Assembly: GCF_900182985.1 (NCBI RefSeq)
Contig: NZ_FXUY01000002.1
Coordinates: 746,501 to 810,500, forward strand
Length of the DNA: 64,000 nucleotides
Direction of reading: 5' to 3'
Origin: Pseudomonas helmanticensis
GTDB taxonomy: Bacteria; Pseudomonadota; Gammaproteobacteria; Pseudomonadales; Pseudomonadaceae
Part shown: positions 55,021 through 64,000 of the stretch, one piece after another
How positions within the stretch are numbered: position 1 is the first letter of the stretch
Layout of the letters: every line of letters begins with the position of its first letter
Made by a program: the position numbers and the translations under genes
Notes under the pieces: generated by a model
Told to the model about the DNA's origin: nothing
Seen by the model: the letters and a program-made list of their open reading frames with translations, nothing else
Database searches by the model: none

Positions 55021-56458
55021 CAGGATGAGGTTGAACGAGGACTTGGGGAGCGACGCTGGAACCTGTAGGAGTGAGCCGGCTCGCGATGGGGCCGGCCGAT
55101 GCAAGGCAATCATCCGCCAACAACCGCAAATTCAGCCGCAACCCCGCCCCGCCATTCTCCGCCCAAATGCTACCGCCCTGGCGCTGCACGGCATTGCGCG
55201 CGATGCTCAGGCCCAAGCCGAATCCTCCGTCGCCGGGGCGCGAGCCGTCGAGGCGGGTGAACGGCAGGAAGATCCGCTGCAGATCGGACTCAGCCACGCC
55301 GCCGCCCTGGTCTTCCAGCCACAGGTGCCAATAATCACCATCGCGGCGCCCGTCGAGCCGGACGAAGCCGCCTTCCGGCGAATGACGAATGGCATTGCGC
55401 AAAATGTTTTCCAGGGCCTGCGCCAAAGTGTTCAGATTGCCGCGCACCCAGCACGACGCTTCCACCGAGCACTGCAAGCGCTGGCTCGGCCAGCCGCTTT
55501 CGTAACAGGCATTGTCCGTGAGCATTTCCCACAGTGCCTGAACTTCGATCGCCTCGTCGGGAAGTGGCGTGCGGTCAGTGTCGAGCCAGGCCAGTTGCAG
55601 GGTTTCCTCGACCAGCCGCTGCATACCGTCGACTTCCCGGCCGATACGCTCGCGCAATTGCGCCAGGCCTTGTTCACTTTCGCTGGCCACGCGCAAGCGG
55701 CTCAGCGGCGTGCGCAATTCGTGGGACAGGTCACGCAGTAATTGTTGTTGCAGGGCGACGGTCGATTGCAGGCGCTCGGACATCGAGTCGAACGCCCGGG
55801 CCAGTTCACCGAGTTCATCCGGGCGCTGGGTAATGCCGCTCGACAGCCGCACATTCAGTTGATCGGCGCGCCAGGCGTTGGCCTGTTCGCGCAGGTTGTT
55901 CAACGGCACCACCAACAGACGATAGAGACCGACGCACAGCAAAAACGTGAACAGCCCCGGAATCACCCCGTTGGTGATCACGCGCCAGAACAGGCGATAT
56001 TTACCCGGCAAAAAACGCTCGGGCAATTCGATCACCAGACTGCCGGCGGAAGGATCTTTGGGGAACGGAATGCGCAACCACGGCCGCCCCTGTTTGTGAA
56101 TCGGCCAATCGAGCCCGCGCAAAAAGGTCAGGTGCTGGATTTCCTGCTCGCTCAGGGGATCACTGCCCAGCGATTGCAAATTGCCGCCGATCACCCCAAC
56201 CCAACTGGCTTCGCGCAACTCCATGCTCTGCAACCAGTCATCAATTGCATTGCGCCCACCGCGCTGCCAGGCACGCTCGGCCTCGCCGGCATAACGCGCC
56301 AGCGTGCCGCGCGCCTCGTCGGAGAGGAACTGATTGCGCTCCTCCATATAACGGCCCCACGACCAACTCAGCCAGATCATCAGCAGACAGAACGCGACCA
56401 GCAAACAGGCGAGTTTCCAGAACAGCGAATGCCGCCCCGGCAGTTCAGACAGTTTCAT
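55016..56458 (-). CDS. Two-component sensor histidine kinase (PirS-like), REP-derived C-terminus
   Basis: A 480-residue inner-membrane kinase. TM1 is at about 14-34, a periplasmic sensor spans about 35-160, and TM2 is at about 161-183. HAMP, the phospho-acceptor H246 (LSHELRTPLSR) and the HATPase domain (NAIRHSPEGG, DQGGGV, GFGLGL) follow. The normal fold ends at about residue 450. Residues 455-466 are translated from a REP half, and the stop lies in another REP. It overlaps the regulator gene upstream by 14 bp. From gene order (next to gacS) it corresponds to PirS (PA0930), but no pirA receptor gene is here. Confidence 0.87.
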   Translation of the reverse strand: MKLSELPGRHSLFWKLACLLVAFCLLMIWLSWSWGRYMEERNQFLSDEARGTLARYAGEAERAWQRGGRNAIDDWLQSMELREASWVGVIGGNLQSLGSDPLSEQEIQHLTFLRGLDWPIHKQGRPWLRIPFPKDPSAGSLVIELPERFLPGKYRLFWRVITNGVIPGLFTFLLCVGLYRLLVVPLNNLREQANAWRADQLNVRLSSGITQRPDELGELARAFDSMSERLQSTVALQQQLLRDLSHELRTPLSRLRVASESEQGLAQLRERIGREVDGMQRLVEETLQLAWLDTDRTPLPDEAIEVQALWEMLTDNACYESGWPSQRLQCSVEASCWVRGNLNTLAQALENILRNAIRHSPEGGFVRLDGRRDGDYWHLWLEDQGGGVAESDLQRIFLPFTRLDGSRPGDGGFGLGLSIARNAVQRQGGSIWAENGGAGLRLNLRLLADDCLASAGPIASRLTPTGSSVAPQVLVQPHPV

Positions 56459-57167
56459 CGGCAGCGCTCAAGACGTAGCCCTTGCCCCACACCGTGCGCA
56501 CTTCCCGCTCGGTGTAACCGATGGCTTTGAGTTTGCGGCGAATCTGGCTGATGTGCATGTCGAGGCTGCGATCGTGCGCGGCATAACCGCGTTGCAGGAC
56601 ATGCTGATAAAGGAAGGCTTTGCTCAGCACTTCCTCGTCATTGCGATTGAGGGTTTCCAGCAGACGAAATTCGCTGCGAGTCAGCCCGGCCGATAGATCG
56701 CGAAAGAATACGTCGCACTGTTCATCGTCGAAGCGCAGCGTGCCTGTCGCCACAGTCGGGGCAGTGGCAGACGGCCGACGATCAAGCGCCACTCGCCGCA
56801 GGATCGCTTCGATGCGCACATGCAGCTCAGCCATGCTGAAGGGTTTTGGCAAATAGTCGTCGGCGCCCAGGCGGAAACCGCTGATGCGATCCGCCTCGGC
56901 GCCGAGGGCCGACATCAGCAGCACCGGCGTCGAATGACTCTGCCGCAACTGCGTCAATACGTTCAAACCGTCCATGCCCGGCAACAGAATATCCATCAGC
57001 ACTACATCGAACGGCTGGCGCTTGGCGATGCTCAGGCCTTCCTGGCCGTTCTGGCACCAGGTCACCTGAAACCCGCTGCGACCCAGATGCTCGTGCACAT
57101 AGGCGCCTAGCACCGGATCGTCTTCGATGGAAAGTATGCGTGGCTGGCCAGCGGAAACAGGAGTCAT
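56445..57167 (-). CDS. OmpR-family response regulator (PirR-like)
   Basis: A 240-residue regulator. The receiver has the acidic pair E15-D16, phospho-acceptor D59 (LMDILLPGMDG) and the lysine of LPKPFS. The C-terminal winged helix (LSKAFLYQHVLQRGYAAHDRSLDMHISQIRRKL) binds DNA. The ATG at 57167 is used; a TTG four codons earlier is also in frame. It is divergent from gacS and co-transcribed with the sensor kinase. In P. aeruginosa the gene at this place is pirR, linked to enterobactin-type iron uptake; that role here is unproven. Confidence 0.88.
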   Translation of the reverse strand: MTPVSAGQPRILSIEDDPVLGAYVHEHLGRSGFQVTWCQNGQEGLSIAKRQPFDVVLMDILLPGMDGLNVLTQLRQSHSTPVLLMSALGAEADRISGFRLGADDYLPKPFSMAELHVRIEAILRRVALDRRPSATAPTVATGTLRFDDEQCDVFFRDLSAGLTRSEFRLLETLNRNDEEVLSKAFLYQHVLQRGYAAHDRSLDMHISQIRRKLKAIGYTEREVRTVWGKGYVLSAADETV

Positions 57168-57384
57168 GAGTATCTGCAAGTAATTCTCAGTTGAGAGTGA
57201 TTATTCAAGATTGCCGGGCATCGGGCAACCCAAGGTTGACCCAATGGACAAACGCACCGGCGCCCTGACCCACCGCGAGCGCATTTTTCCGGAGATTGCC
57301 CGCGAGCAAATCGCTACACTGCGCCAATGTCGCGTGCCGGATGCACGTATGAGTCAACAGTTCAGCGGGATGCAGGAGATAGGT

Positions 57385-60138
57385 GTGCTCAAGAAACTGG
57401 GAATCAAAGGTCGTGTGTTATTGCTGACCTTGTTGCCGACCAGCCTGATGGCGCTGGTGCTGGGTGGATATTTCACCTGGGCGCAGCAGTCCGACTTGCA
57501 GACCCAGTTGATGCAGCGCGGCGAAATGATCGCCGAGCAACTGGCGCCGCTGGTGGCACCTGCAATGGGCCACGGCAACAATGAGCTGCTCGAACGCATC
57601 GCCACGCAATCCCTCGAGCAACCGGACGTGCGCGCCGTCACGTTTCTTGCGCCGGATCGCTCGCCGCTGGCCCACGCCGGTCCGACCATGCTCAATCAGG
57701 CACCGAGTGGCGACAGCGCGCAATTGCAACGGCGCAGCGGCAATGACGCGACTCGCTACCTGATGCCGGTGTTTGGCAAGCACCGCAATCTTGCCGGTGA
57801 ACTGATCCCGGAAGAATCCGATCGCCTGCTCGGCTGGGTCGAACTGGAGTTGTCGCACAACGGCATGTTGCTGCGCGGTTACCGCAGTCTGTTTGCCAGT
57901 CTGTTGCTGATCGCCGCCGGTCTTGCCGGGGCGGCGTTGCTCGCGTTACGCATGGGCCGCACCATCAACCGCCCGCTGAGCCAGATCAAACAAGCCGTCG
58001 CGCAACTCAAGGACGGCCACCTCGAAACCCGTCTGCCGCCGCTCGGCAGTCAGGAGCTGGATGAGCTGGCGTCGGGCATCAACCGCATGGCCGGAACGTT
58101 GCAGAACGCTCGCGAAGAACTGCAGCACAGCGTCGATCAGGCCACCGAAGACGTTCGGCAGAATCTGGAAACCATCGAGATCCAGAACATCGAACTGGAC
58201 CTGGCGCGCAAAGAGGCGCTGGAAGCCAGCCGGATCAAATCCGAATTCCTCGCCAACATGAGCCACGAGATCCGTACGCCGCTCAACGGCATTCTCGGTT
58301 TCACCCATCTCTTGCAGAAAAGCGAGCTGACCCCGCGCCAGCTCGACTATCTGGGCACCATCGAAAAGTCCGCCGACAGTTTGTTGGGGATCATCAACGA
58401 GATCCTCGACTTCTCGAAAATCGAGGCCGGTAAATTGGTGCTCGACCATATTCCGTTCAACCTGCGTGATTTGCTGCAGGACACCCTGACCATTCTTGCG
58501 CCCGCCGCGCACGCCAAACAGCTGGAGCTGGTCAGCCTGGTCTATCGCGACACGCCGCTGTCGCTGGTCGGTGATCCACTGCGCCTCAAGCAAATCCTTA
58601 CCAACCTGGTCAGCAACGCGATCAAGTTCACTCGCGAAGGCACCATCGTTGCCCGCGCGATGCTCGAAGAAGACCACGAAGACAGCGTGCAATTGCGTAT
58701 CAGCATTCAGGACACCGGCATCGGTCTGTCCAGTCAGGATGTCCGCGCGTTGTTCCAGGCTTTCAGTCAGGCCGATAATTCGTTATCGCGCCAACCGGGT
58801 GGCACCGGCCTCGGGCTGGTGATTTCCAAGCGTCTGATCGAGCAGATGGGCGGCGAAATCGGCGTCGACAGCACGCCGGGCGAGGGCTCCGAATTCTGGA
58901 TCAGCCTGAGCCTGCCGAAGACCCGCGACGATGCCGAAGACCTGCCTTCGGCGCCGCTGCTCGGACGCCGCGTGGCGGTGCTGGAGAACCACGAACTGGC
59001 GCGCCAGGCCTTGCAGCATCAACTGGAAGACTGCGGCCTCGACGTCACCACCTTCAATACCCTCGAAAGCCTGACCAATGGCGTCACCGCCGCGCATCAG
59101 ACCGATCAGGCGATTGATCTGGCGGTGCTTGGCATCACCAGCAACGACATGCTCCCGGAACGTTTGAACCAGCACATCTGGGACCTCGAACACCTCGGCT
59201 GCAAAGTGCTGGTGCTGTGCCCGACCACCGAGCAGACGCTGTTCCATCTGTCGGTGCCGAACCCGCACAGCCAGCTCCAGGCCAAACCGGCGTGCACGCG
59301 CAAATTGCGCCGCGCGCTGTCGGATCTGGCCAACCCGCGCCAGCCGCGCAATGAGCCCGGCGAACCGCTGTCGAGCCGTGCACCGAAAGTACTTTGCGTC
59401 GACGACAACCCGGCCAACCTGCTGCTGGTGCAAACCCTGCTCGAAGACATGGGCGCCAAGGTTCTCGCCGTGGAAAGCGGTTACGCCGCCGTCAAAGCGG
59501 TGCAGAGCGAATCTTTCGATCTGGTGCTGATGGACGTGCAGATGCCGGGCATGGACGGCCGCCAGAGCACCGAAACCATCCGCCAGTGGGAAAGCGAACG
59601 ACATTGCACACCGCTGCCGATTGTCGCCCTCACCGCCCACGCCATGGCCAACGAAAAACGCGCGCTGCTGCAAAGCGGCATGGACGATTACCTGACCAAG
59701 CCGATCAGTGAACGGCAACTGGCGCAGGTGGTGCTGAAGTGGACCGGGCTGGCCCTGCGCAATCAAGGCCCGGAGCGCAGCAGCGACAGCGCCTTGGGCA
59801 ATCATGAATTGCCGGTGCTCGATCACGAAGAAGGTTTGCGTCTTGCTGCCGGCAAGGCCGATCTGGCGGCGGACATGCTGGCGATGCTGCTCGCCTCCCT
59901 GGAAGCCGATCGCGAAGCCATCCGCACGGCACGCGACAATCACGACCAGAATGCCCTGCTCGAACGTGTTCATCGCCTGCACGGCGCGACTCGTTACTGT
60001 GGCGTGCCGCAATTGCGCGCCGCCTGCCAACGCAGTGAAACCCTGCTCAAACAGGATGATCCGAAAGCGTTGATGGCGCTCGACGAACTGGAGCGGGCAA
60101 TCAATCGTCTGGCCACGCAGGCGAAGATCAGCGCCTGA
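57385..60138 (+). CDS. gacS: Global hybrid sensor kinase GacS
   Basis: The master sensor of the Gac/Rsm cascade, which phosphorylates GacA to induce Rsm small RNAs and secondary metabolism. The 917 residues equal the length I recall for fluorescent pseudomonads. TM1 is at about 11-31, the periplasmic sensor at 32-165, TM2 at 166-189, then HAMP, H294 ([12 protein letters not shown]), HATPase, a degenerate receiver-like segment, a receiver with D717, and a C-terminal Hpt with H863 ([11 protein letters not shown]). The start is a GTG at 57385 with AGGAG 6 bases upstream; a longer ATG reading from 57211 adds 58 unlikely residues. All phosphorelay residues are intact. Confidence 0.96.
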   Translation: MLKKLGIKGRVLLLTLLPTSLMALVLGGYFTWAQQSDLQTQLMQRGEMIAEQLAPLVAPAMGHGNNELLERIATQSLEQPDVRAVTFLAPDRSPLAHAGPTMLNQAPSGDSAQLQRRSGNDATRYLMPVFGKHRNLAGELIPEESDRLLGWVELELSHNGMLLRGYRSLFASLLLIAAGLAGAALLALRMGRTINRPLSQIKQAVAQLKDGHLETRLPPLGSQELDELASGINRMAGTLQNAREELQHSVDQATEDVRQNLETIEIQNIELDLARKEALEASRIKSEFLANMSHEIRTPLNGILGFTHLLQKSELTPRQLDYLGTIEKSADSLLGIINEILDFSKIEAGKLVLDHIPFNLRDLLQDTLTILAPAAHAKQLELVSLVYRDTPLSLVGDPLRLKQILTNLVSNAIKFTREGTIVARAMLEEDHEDSVQLRISIQDTGIGLSSQDVRALFQAFSQADNSLSRQPGGTGLGLVISKRLIEQMGGEIGVDSTPGEGSEFWISLSLPKTRDDAEDLPSAPLLGRRVAVLENHELARQALQHQLEDCGLDVTTFNTLESLTNGVTAAHQTDQAIDLAVLGITSNDMLPERLNQHIWDLEHLGCKVLVLCPTTEQTLFHLSVPNPHSQLQAKPACTRKLRRALSDLANPRQPRNEPGEPLSSRAPKVLCVDDNPANLLLVQTLLEDMGAKVLAVESGYAAVKAVQSESFDLVLMDVQMPGMDGRQSTETIRQWESERHCTPLPIVALTAHAMANEKRALLQSGMDDYLTKPISERQLAQVVLKWTGLALRNQGPERSSDSALGNHELPVLDHEEGLRLAAGKADLAADMLAMLLASLEADREAIRTARDNHDQNALLERVHRLHGATRYCGVPQLRAACQRSETLLKQDDPKALMALDELERAINRLATQAKISA

Positions 60139-60221
60139 TCCACGGCAATGCCGGCAACGCTGCCGGACGCTACAGTTGTCGCGGGTGATGGGTGCCCGCG
60201 TCGATGCTCCAGGAGGATTTC

Positions 60222-61211
60222 ATGCGCACGATCGTTTTCAGCAGCCAGAACTACGACCGCGACAGCTTCCTCGGCACCGCTTGCCCGGCCGGGATCGAAC
60301 TGCATTTCCAGCCCGCTCGGCTCAGTCTCGACACTGCTGCGCTGGCCGACGGTCACGCCGTGGTTTGCGCGTTTATCAATGATGACCTCAGCGCGCCGGT
60401 GCTGGAACGCCTGGCCGCTGGCGGCACGCGCCTGATCGCCCTGCGTTCGGCGGGTTACAACCATGTTGATCTGGTCGCGGCAAAACGCCTGGGGCTGGGT
60501 GTCGTGCGCGTCCCGGCCTACTCGCCGCATGCCGTGGCCGAACATGCTGTCGCGCTGATTCTGGCGCTCAATCGCCGTTTGCATCGCGCCTATAACCGCA
60601 CCCGCGAAGGCGACTTCAGCCTGCACGGTCTGACTGGATTCGATCTGGTCGGGAAAACCGTCGGCATCGTCGGGACCGGACAGATCGGCGCGACGTTCGC
60701 CAAAATCATGCACGGCTTTGGCTGCCAGTTGCTCGCTTACGATCCGTATCCGAACCCGGATGTCGTAGCCTTGGGCGCGCGTTATCTGAGCCTGCCCGAA
60801 CTGCTCGCGCAATCGCGCATCATCAGCCTGCACTGCCCGCTCAACGAGCACAGTAAGCACTTGATCAACCGCGATTCGCTGGCGCACATGCAGCCGGGGG
60901 CGATGCTGATCAACACCGGGCGCGGTGGTCTGGTCGACACGCCGGCGCTGATCGATGCGCTGAAAGAGGGACAACTCGGTTATCTGGGGCTGGATGTCTA
61001 CGAGGAGGAGGCGCAGTTGTTTTTCGAGGATCGTTCCGACCTGCCGTTGCAGGACGATGTGCTGGCGCGCTTGCTGACTTTTCCTAACGTGATCATCACT
61101 GCGCATCAGGCCTTTCTGACCCATGAAGCATTGGGCGCGATTGCCGCGACCACCCTGCACAACATCGCGACCTGGGCGGCAGGTGCGCCGCAGAACCAGG
61201 TCGAGGGTTGA
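60222..61211 (+). CDS. ldhA: D-lactate dehydrogenase, fermentative
   Basis: NAD-dependent enzyme of the D-isomer-specific 2-hydroxyacid dehydrogenase family that interconverts pyruvate and D-lactate. The 329 residues contain the NAD motif GIVGTGQIG, the arginine in NTGRGGLVDT, the glutamate of LDVYEEE, and the catalytic His in TAHQAF. AGGAGGA lies 5 bases before the ATG. It directly follows gacS, as in other pseudomonads, with 83 bp between. Confidence 0.95.
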   Translation: MRTIVFSSQNYDRDSFLGTACPAGIELHFQPARLSLDTAALADGHAVVCAFINDDLSAPVLERLAAGGTRLIALRSAGYNHVDLVAAKRLGLGVVRVPAYSPHAVAEHAVALILALNRRLHRAYNRTREGDFSLHGLTGFDLVGKTVGIVGTGQIGATFAKIMHGFGCQLLAYDPYPNPDVVALGARYLSLPELLAQSRIISLHCPLNEHSKHLINRDSLAHMQPGAMLINTGRGGLVDTPALIDALKEGQLGYLGLDVYEEEAQLFFEDRSDLPLQDDVLARLLTFPNVIITAHQAFLTHEALGAIAATTLHNIATWAAGAPQNQVEG

Positions 61212-61223
61212 TCGCCAGACGGT

Positions 61224-61691
61224 TTACTTTGGTGACAGCGTCGACGCGAGGATCAACAGCGCCAGCCAGCCAAAGCCGAAAAAGCGCTGCTTCATCGAGT
61301 GACCGCTGCGCAGCAGAAACCAGACGAACATCATCGGCAACAGAAACACCATGATCTTCAGCCAGCCCTCTACCGGGCGGCTGCCATCGGCGTTGGCCTG
61401 CGCTTGAAACGCTGGTGCCGATTGCTCGCTTGCCTGCCGGCGCCGACGCCCCGCCGCTGCCGGCATGACTTTCGGCAAAGGCTCCGGCGCAGGGGCTGGC
61501 GCCACGACCTCGGGGACTGACTTGTTGCGCGGCAGGCTGCCGAAAGAAATCGTCGAAGACTGAGCCGTTGCCGGTGCCGCGACTTTCTGTGCGTGAGCGA
61601 TATGCTCGGCCATCGGCGCCCCACAATGAATGCACACCAAGGCTTCGGAGCTGATGCTCCGCTTGCATTCATAACATTCGATCAGCGCCAT
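61224..61691 (-). CDS. Zinc-ribbon membrane protein, unknown function
   Basis: A 155-residue protein with an N-terminal zinc ribbon (CYECKRSISSEALVCIHCG, two C-x2-C pairs), a Pro/Ala-rich linker (about 35-90), and two C-terminal membrane helices (about 108-150). I chose the ATG at 61691 with AAGGAA 6 bases upstream. The layout suggests a membrane-tethered metal-binding adaptor. I do not recognise a family function. It is convergent with ldhA (stop codons 12 bp apart). Confidence 0.8.
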   Translation of the reverse strand: MALIECYECKRSISSEALVCIHCGAPMAEHIAHAQKVAAPATAQSSTISFGSLPRNKSVPEVVAPAPAPEPLPKVMPAAAGRRRRQASEQSAPAFQAQANADGSRPVEGWLKIMVFLLPMMFVWFLLRSGHSMKQRFFGFGWLALLILASTLSPK

Positions 61692-61824
61692 GTTCCGTTC
61701 CTTCAGAGTCGAGGCCGGCAGTTTGCCATGAGCGCCTGTCGATTTGAACCGGATCGAAGGTCGCAAGCGCGCATCATCCTGCAATCGAGCCCGTGCTAGC
61801 ATGTCGCGCATATTTGGAGGACCC

Positions 61825-62259
61825 ATGGTCGAACACGATTTCCGCTACACCCTGATGAACCCGCAACACACCCTCACCGAATGCCGCGCCCTCGTTCCGG
61901 GCCGCTATCAGGTCACCGGCAACGGTGGTTCGATTCGCATCGGTGACGCCCTGCTGGTGACCCTTAAAGGCAGCAAGGACTTGTCCATGCGCCTGACCGT
62001 CGAAACCGTCCGCCACCTGATCAACCCGCCGGGCCAATGGACCGCGATGACCACCGGCCCGGTATTCGGCGAACTGGCGATCCACACCTGGCAGGTCAAC
62101 TGCGACAGCTGCGCCAAAGAGCTGAGCTTTGAATTTGCGGTCGATGCCAAACTGGGCAAAACCGCAGAAAAACCGGCGGCCACTGCGCGCATCGCCGAGC
62201 TGGGCTGGAAAACACTTGGCGACAAGCACCTGTGCCCGAAATGCCAGGAGCCGGCATGA
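61825..62259 (+). CDS. Conserved-looking protein with C-terminal zinc-ribbon cysteines
   Basis: A 144-residue soluble protein with a CDSC pair and a CPKC pair near the C-terminus that can bind zinc, and a hydrophobic beta-rich N-terminal part (FRYTLMNPQHTLTECRALVPG). GGAGGA precedes the ATG by 3-4 bases. It overlaps the META lipoprotein gene by 4 bp (ATGA), so the two are co-translated. The function is unknown. Confidence 0.78.
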   Translation: MVEHDFRYTLMNPQHTLTECRALVPGRYQVTGNGGSIRIGDALLVTLKGSKDLSMRLTVETVRHLINPPGQWTAMTTGPVFGELAIHTWQVNCDSCAKELSFEFAVDAKLGKTAEKPAATARIAELGWKTLGDKHLCPKCQEPA

Positions 62260-62663
62260 TGAAACGCCTTGCCCTGACCGCTTTGGTCAGTGTCGGTCTG
62301 GTCGGTTGCGCGGCGGAGCCTGTGCAACTGCAACAGAACCGCAGCTACATTCTGGAGTGGATTGGCGAACGGCCATTGATGGATTACAGCCATCTGACCG
62401 TGATCCTCGGCGATGATGGTCGCGCCTACGGCAACGGCGGCTGCAACCACTGGTTCGCGCCGTATACGCTGGACGGTGACAAACTGACCTTCGGCAAGAT
62501 CGGCAAGACCCGCAAGCTCTGTGCACCAGCGCTGATGGAACAGGAACAACGCTTTCTGCAGGCGCTGGAACATGTCGAGCGCTGGGACATCTCGCCGATC
62601 GAGCAGATGCGCTTCTGGCCGGCTGAAGGCAAGCCGCTGCGCTGGTGGCTGGAAGAGGGTTGA
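62256..62663 (+). CDS. META/HslJ-domain lipoprotein
   Basis: A 135-residue lipoprotein with a lipobox LVGC (Cys at about 18), so it is anchored in the outer or inner membrane facing the periplasm. The META-domain signature YGNGGCNHWFAPYTLDGDKLTFG follows. META proteins such as HslJ are linked to heat shock and novobiocin resistance in E. coli, but the mechanism is not known. It is co-translated with the upstream zinc-ribbon gene. Confidence 0.87.
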   Translation: MMKRLALTALVSVGLVGCAAEPVQLQQNRSYILEWIGERPLMDYSHLTVILGDDGRAYGNGGCNHWFAPYTLDGDKLTFGKIGKTRKLCAPALMEQEQRFLQALEHVERWDISPIEQMRFWPAEGKPLRWWLEEG

Positions 62664-62668
62664 ACCGC

Positions 62669-62744
62669 AAAAGATCGCAGCCTTCGGCGGCTCCTACATG
62701 GATCGTGTATACCCTGTAGGAGCTGCCGAAGGCTGCGATCTTTT
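62669..62744. repeat. REP-type inverted repeat pair (GGAGCTGCCGAAGGCTGCG family)
   Basis: The arms at 62669-62695 and about 62717-62744 are reverse complements, between convergent genes. Confidence 0.92.
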
Positions 62745-62758
62745 CTTCCACTAACGAC

Positions 62759-63226
62759 CTATTGGGTCGCCTGCAACGCTTCGAGTTTGGCCAGCACTCC
62801 CGCCGCCGTCTGTTCGCCCATCAACTGTTCACGCACCTTGCCCTTGTTGTCGATGATGTAGGTCACCGGCAAGGCCTCACTGCGCGGCACGTCAAACAGC
62901 TCCGCCGGATCCTGCGCCAGCACGGTGAACTTGATGCCGAGTTTTTCACTGGCCTCCTTCAGTTCCGCACCCTGCACGTTGTCGAAATTGACCCCGAACA
63001 CCCCGACATTCTTGCTCTTCAGCTCATCCGCCAGATGGTTAAGCTCGGGAATTTCCGTGCGGCACGGGCCACACCATTCGGCCCAGTAGTTGAGCACCAC
63101 CCATTGCTTGTCCAGACGCTCGGACGCCACTTTCTGGCCGTTCTGGTCGATCCCGTAATCGTTGCCGCAGCCCCCCAGCATCAACGCCCCGATAATCGTC
63201 AATGCCGCTGCCAATCGCCGTGTCAT
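62759..63226 (-). CDS. TlpA/ResA-like thioredoxin lipoprotein
   Basis: A 155-residue lipoprotein (lipobox LGGC with Cys20), so periplasmic-side. The thioredoxin fold has the active site W51-C52-G-P-C55 and a cis-Pro region (ALPVTYIID). Such proteins reduce or maintain disulphides in the periplasm, for example in cytochrome c maturation. It is divergent from arsC. From memory a similar thioredoxin lies near arsC and wrbA in P. aeruginosa. Confidence 0.92.
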   Translation of the reverse strand: MTRRLAAALTIIGALMLGGCGNDYGIDQNGQKVASERLDKQWVVLNYWAEWCGPCRTEIPELNHLADELKSKNVGVFGVNFDNVQGAELKEASEKLGIKFTVLAQDPAELFDVPRSEALPVTYIIDNKGKVREQLMGEQTAAGVLAKLEALQATQ

Positions 63227-63339
63227 GTCGTGTCCCTTGTGAAAATTTGAAAGCGCCTGCGACCCATCGCCTCTGACGGTTCTGGATTGCGCGCTGCACA
63301 GTTAGAATAGCCGCCACTTTACGCCAGAAGCGACCCGCC

Positions 63340-64000
<661 letters not shown>

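Noticed and set aside
57168..57384. Rsm-type small RNA or longer GacS N-terminus upstream of gacS
   Set aside because: The in-frame leader from 57211 has no ribosome site or family match, and no series of GGA hairpins is seen.

Overview
The window reads as core chromosome of a Pseudomonas of the fluorescens group. The GC content is high, genes are tightly packed in operons with 1-4 bp overlaps, many REP-type inverted repeats lie between genes, and the gene neighbourhoods (murB-kdsB-lpxK-exbBD-comEC; gpsA-fabA-fabB; relA-rlmD-cysM; gacS-ldhA) are those of pseudomonads. I see no prophage, integrase, plasmid gene, insertion sequence or CRISPR array. Genus-level placement is inferred from remembered gene order and proteins, not from a search.

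Left part (1-11.2 kb): a minus-strand envelope operon exbB-exbD-lpxK-trm112-kdsB-PTPase-murB, then comEC, a DUF2062 membrane protein, an ABC-2 exporter pair, a glutathione transferase and a transglutaminase-like protein. From 11.4 to 20.4 kb come fadE, a small unknown gene, and a LysR gene divergent from a three-gene operon (AlaX-like tRNA-editing protein, 2OG-Fe(II) oxygenase, LysE-type exporter). A secreted M20 dipeptidase follows, and then three identical tRNA-Gly/tRNA-Glu pairs.

Middle part (20.7-38.5 kb): a membrane-anchored unknown, a chemoreceptor, a MocR-type regulator, two oxidoreductases, pyrF, an OmpR-type two-component system, a six-EF-hand protein, an AI-2E/PerM permease, two alpha/beta hydrolases, and a thioesterase plus acyl-CoA synthetase pair preceded by a perfect 22-bp palindrome. 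sixA and a DUF4389 protein complete this part.

Right part (38.6-64 kb): gpsA; a TonB-receptor / periplasmic-binding-like protein / hybrid-kinase operon; fabA-fabB; DUF2058, mazG, relA, rlmD and cysM; a frameshifted DUF1016/PDDEXK nuclease gene; a second OmpR-type two-component system; gacS; ldhA; several small zinc-ribbon and lipoprotein genes; arsC; and the start of a wrbA-like gene cut by the window edge.

Three observations seem most worth following. First, the AlaX/2OG-oxygenase/LysE operon looks like a module for making and exporting an unusual amino acid while protecting translation. Second, the operon ending in the hybrid kinase has a sensor domain visibly related to that of GacS, encoded about 14 kb away. 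Third, there are several clean regulatory palindromes, including a perfect SlyA-consensus site. A REP repeat has also become part of the C-terminal coding sequence of a sensor kinase.
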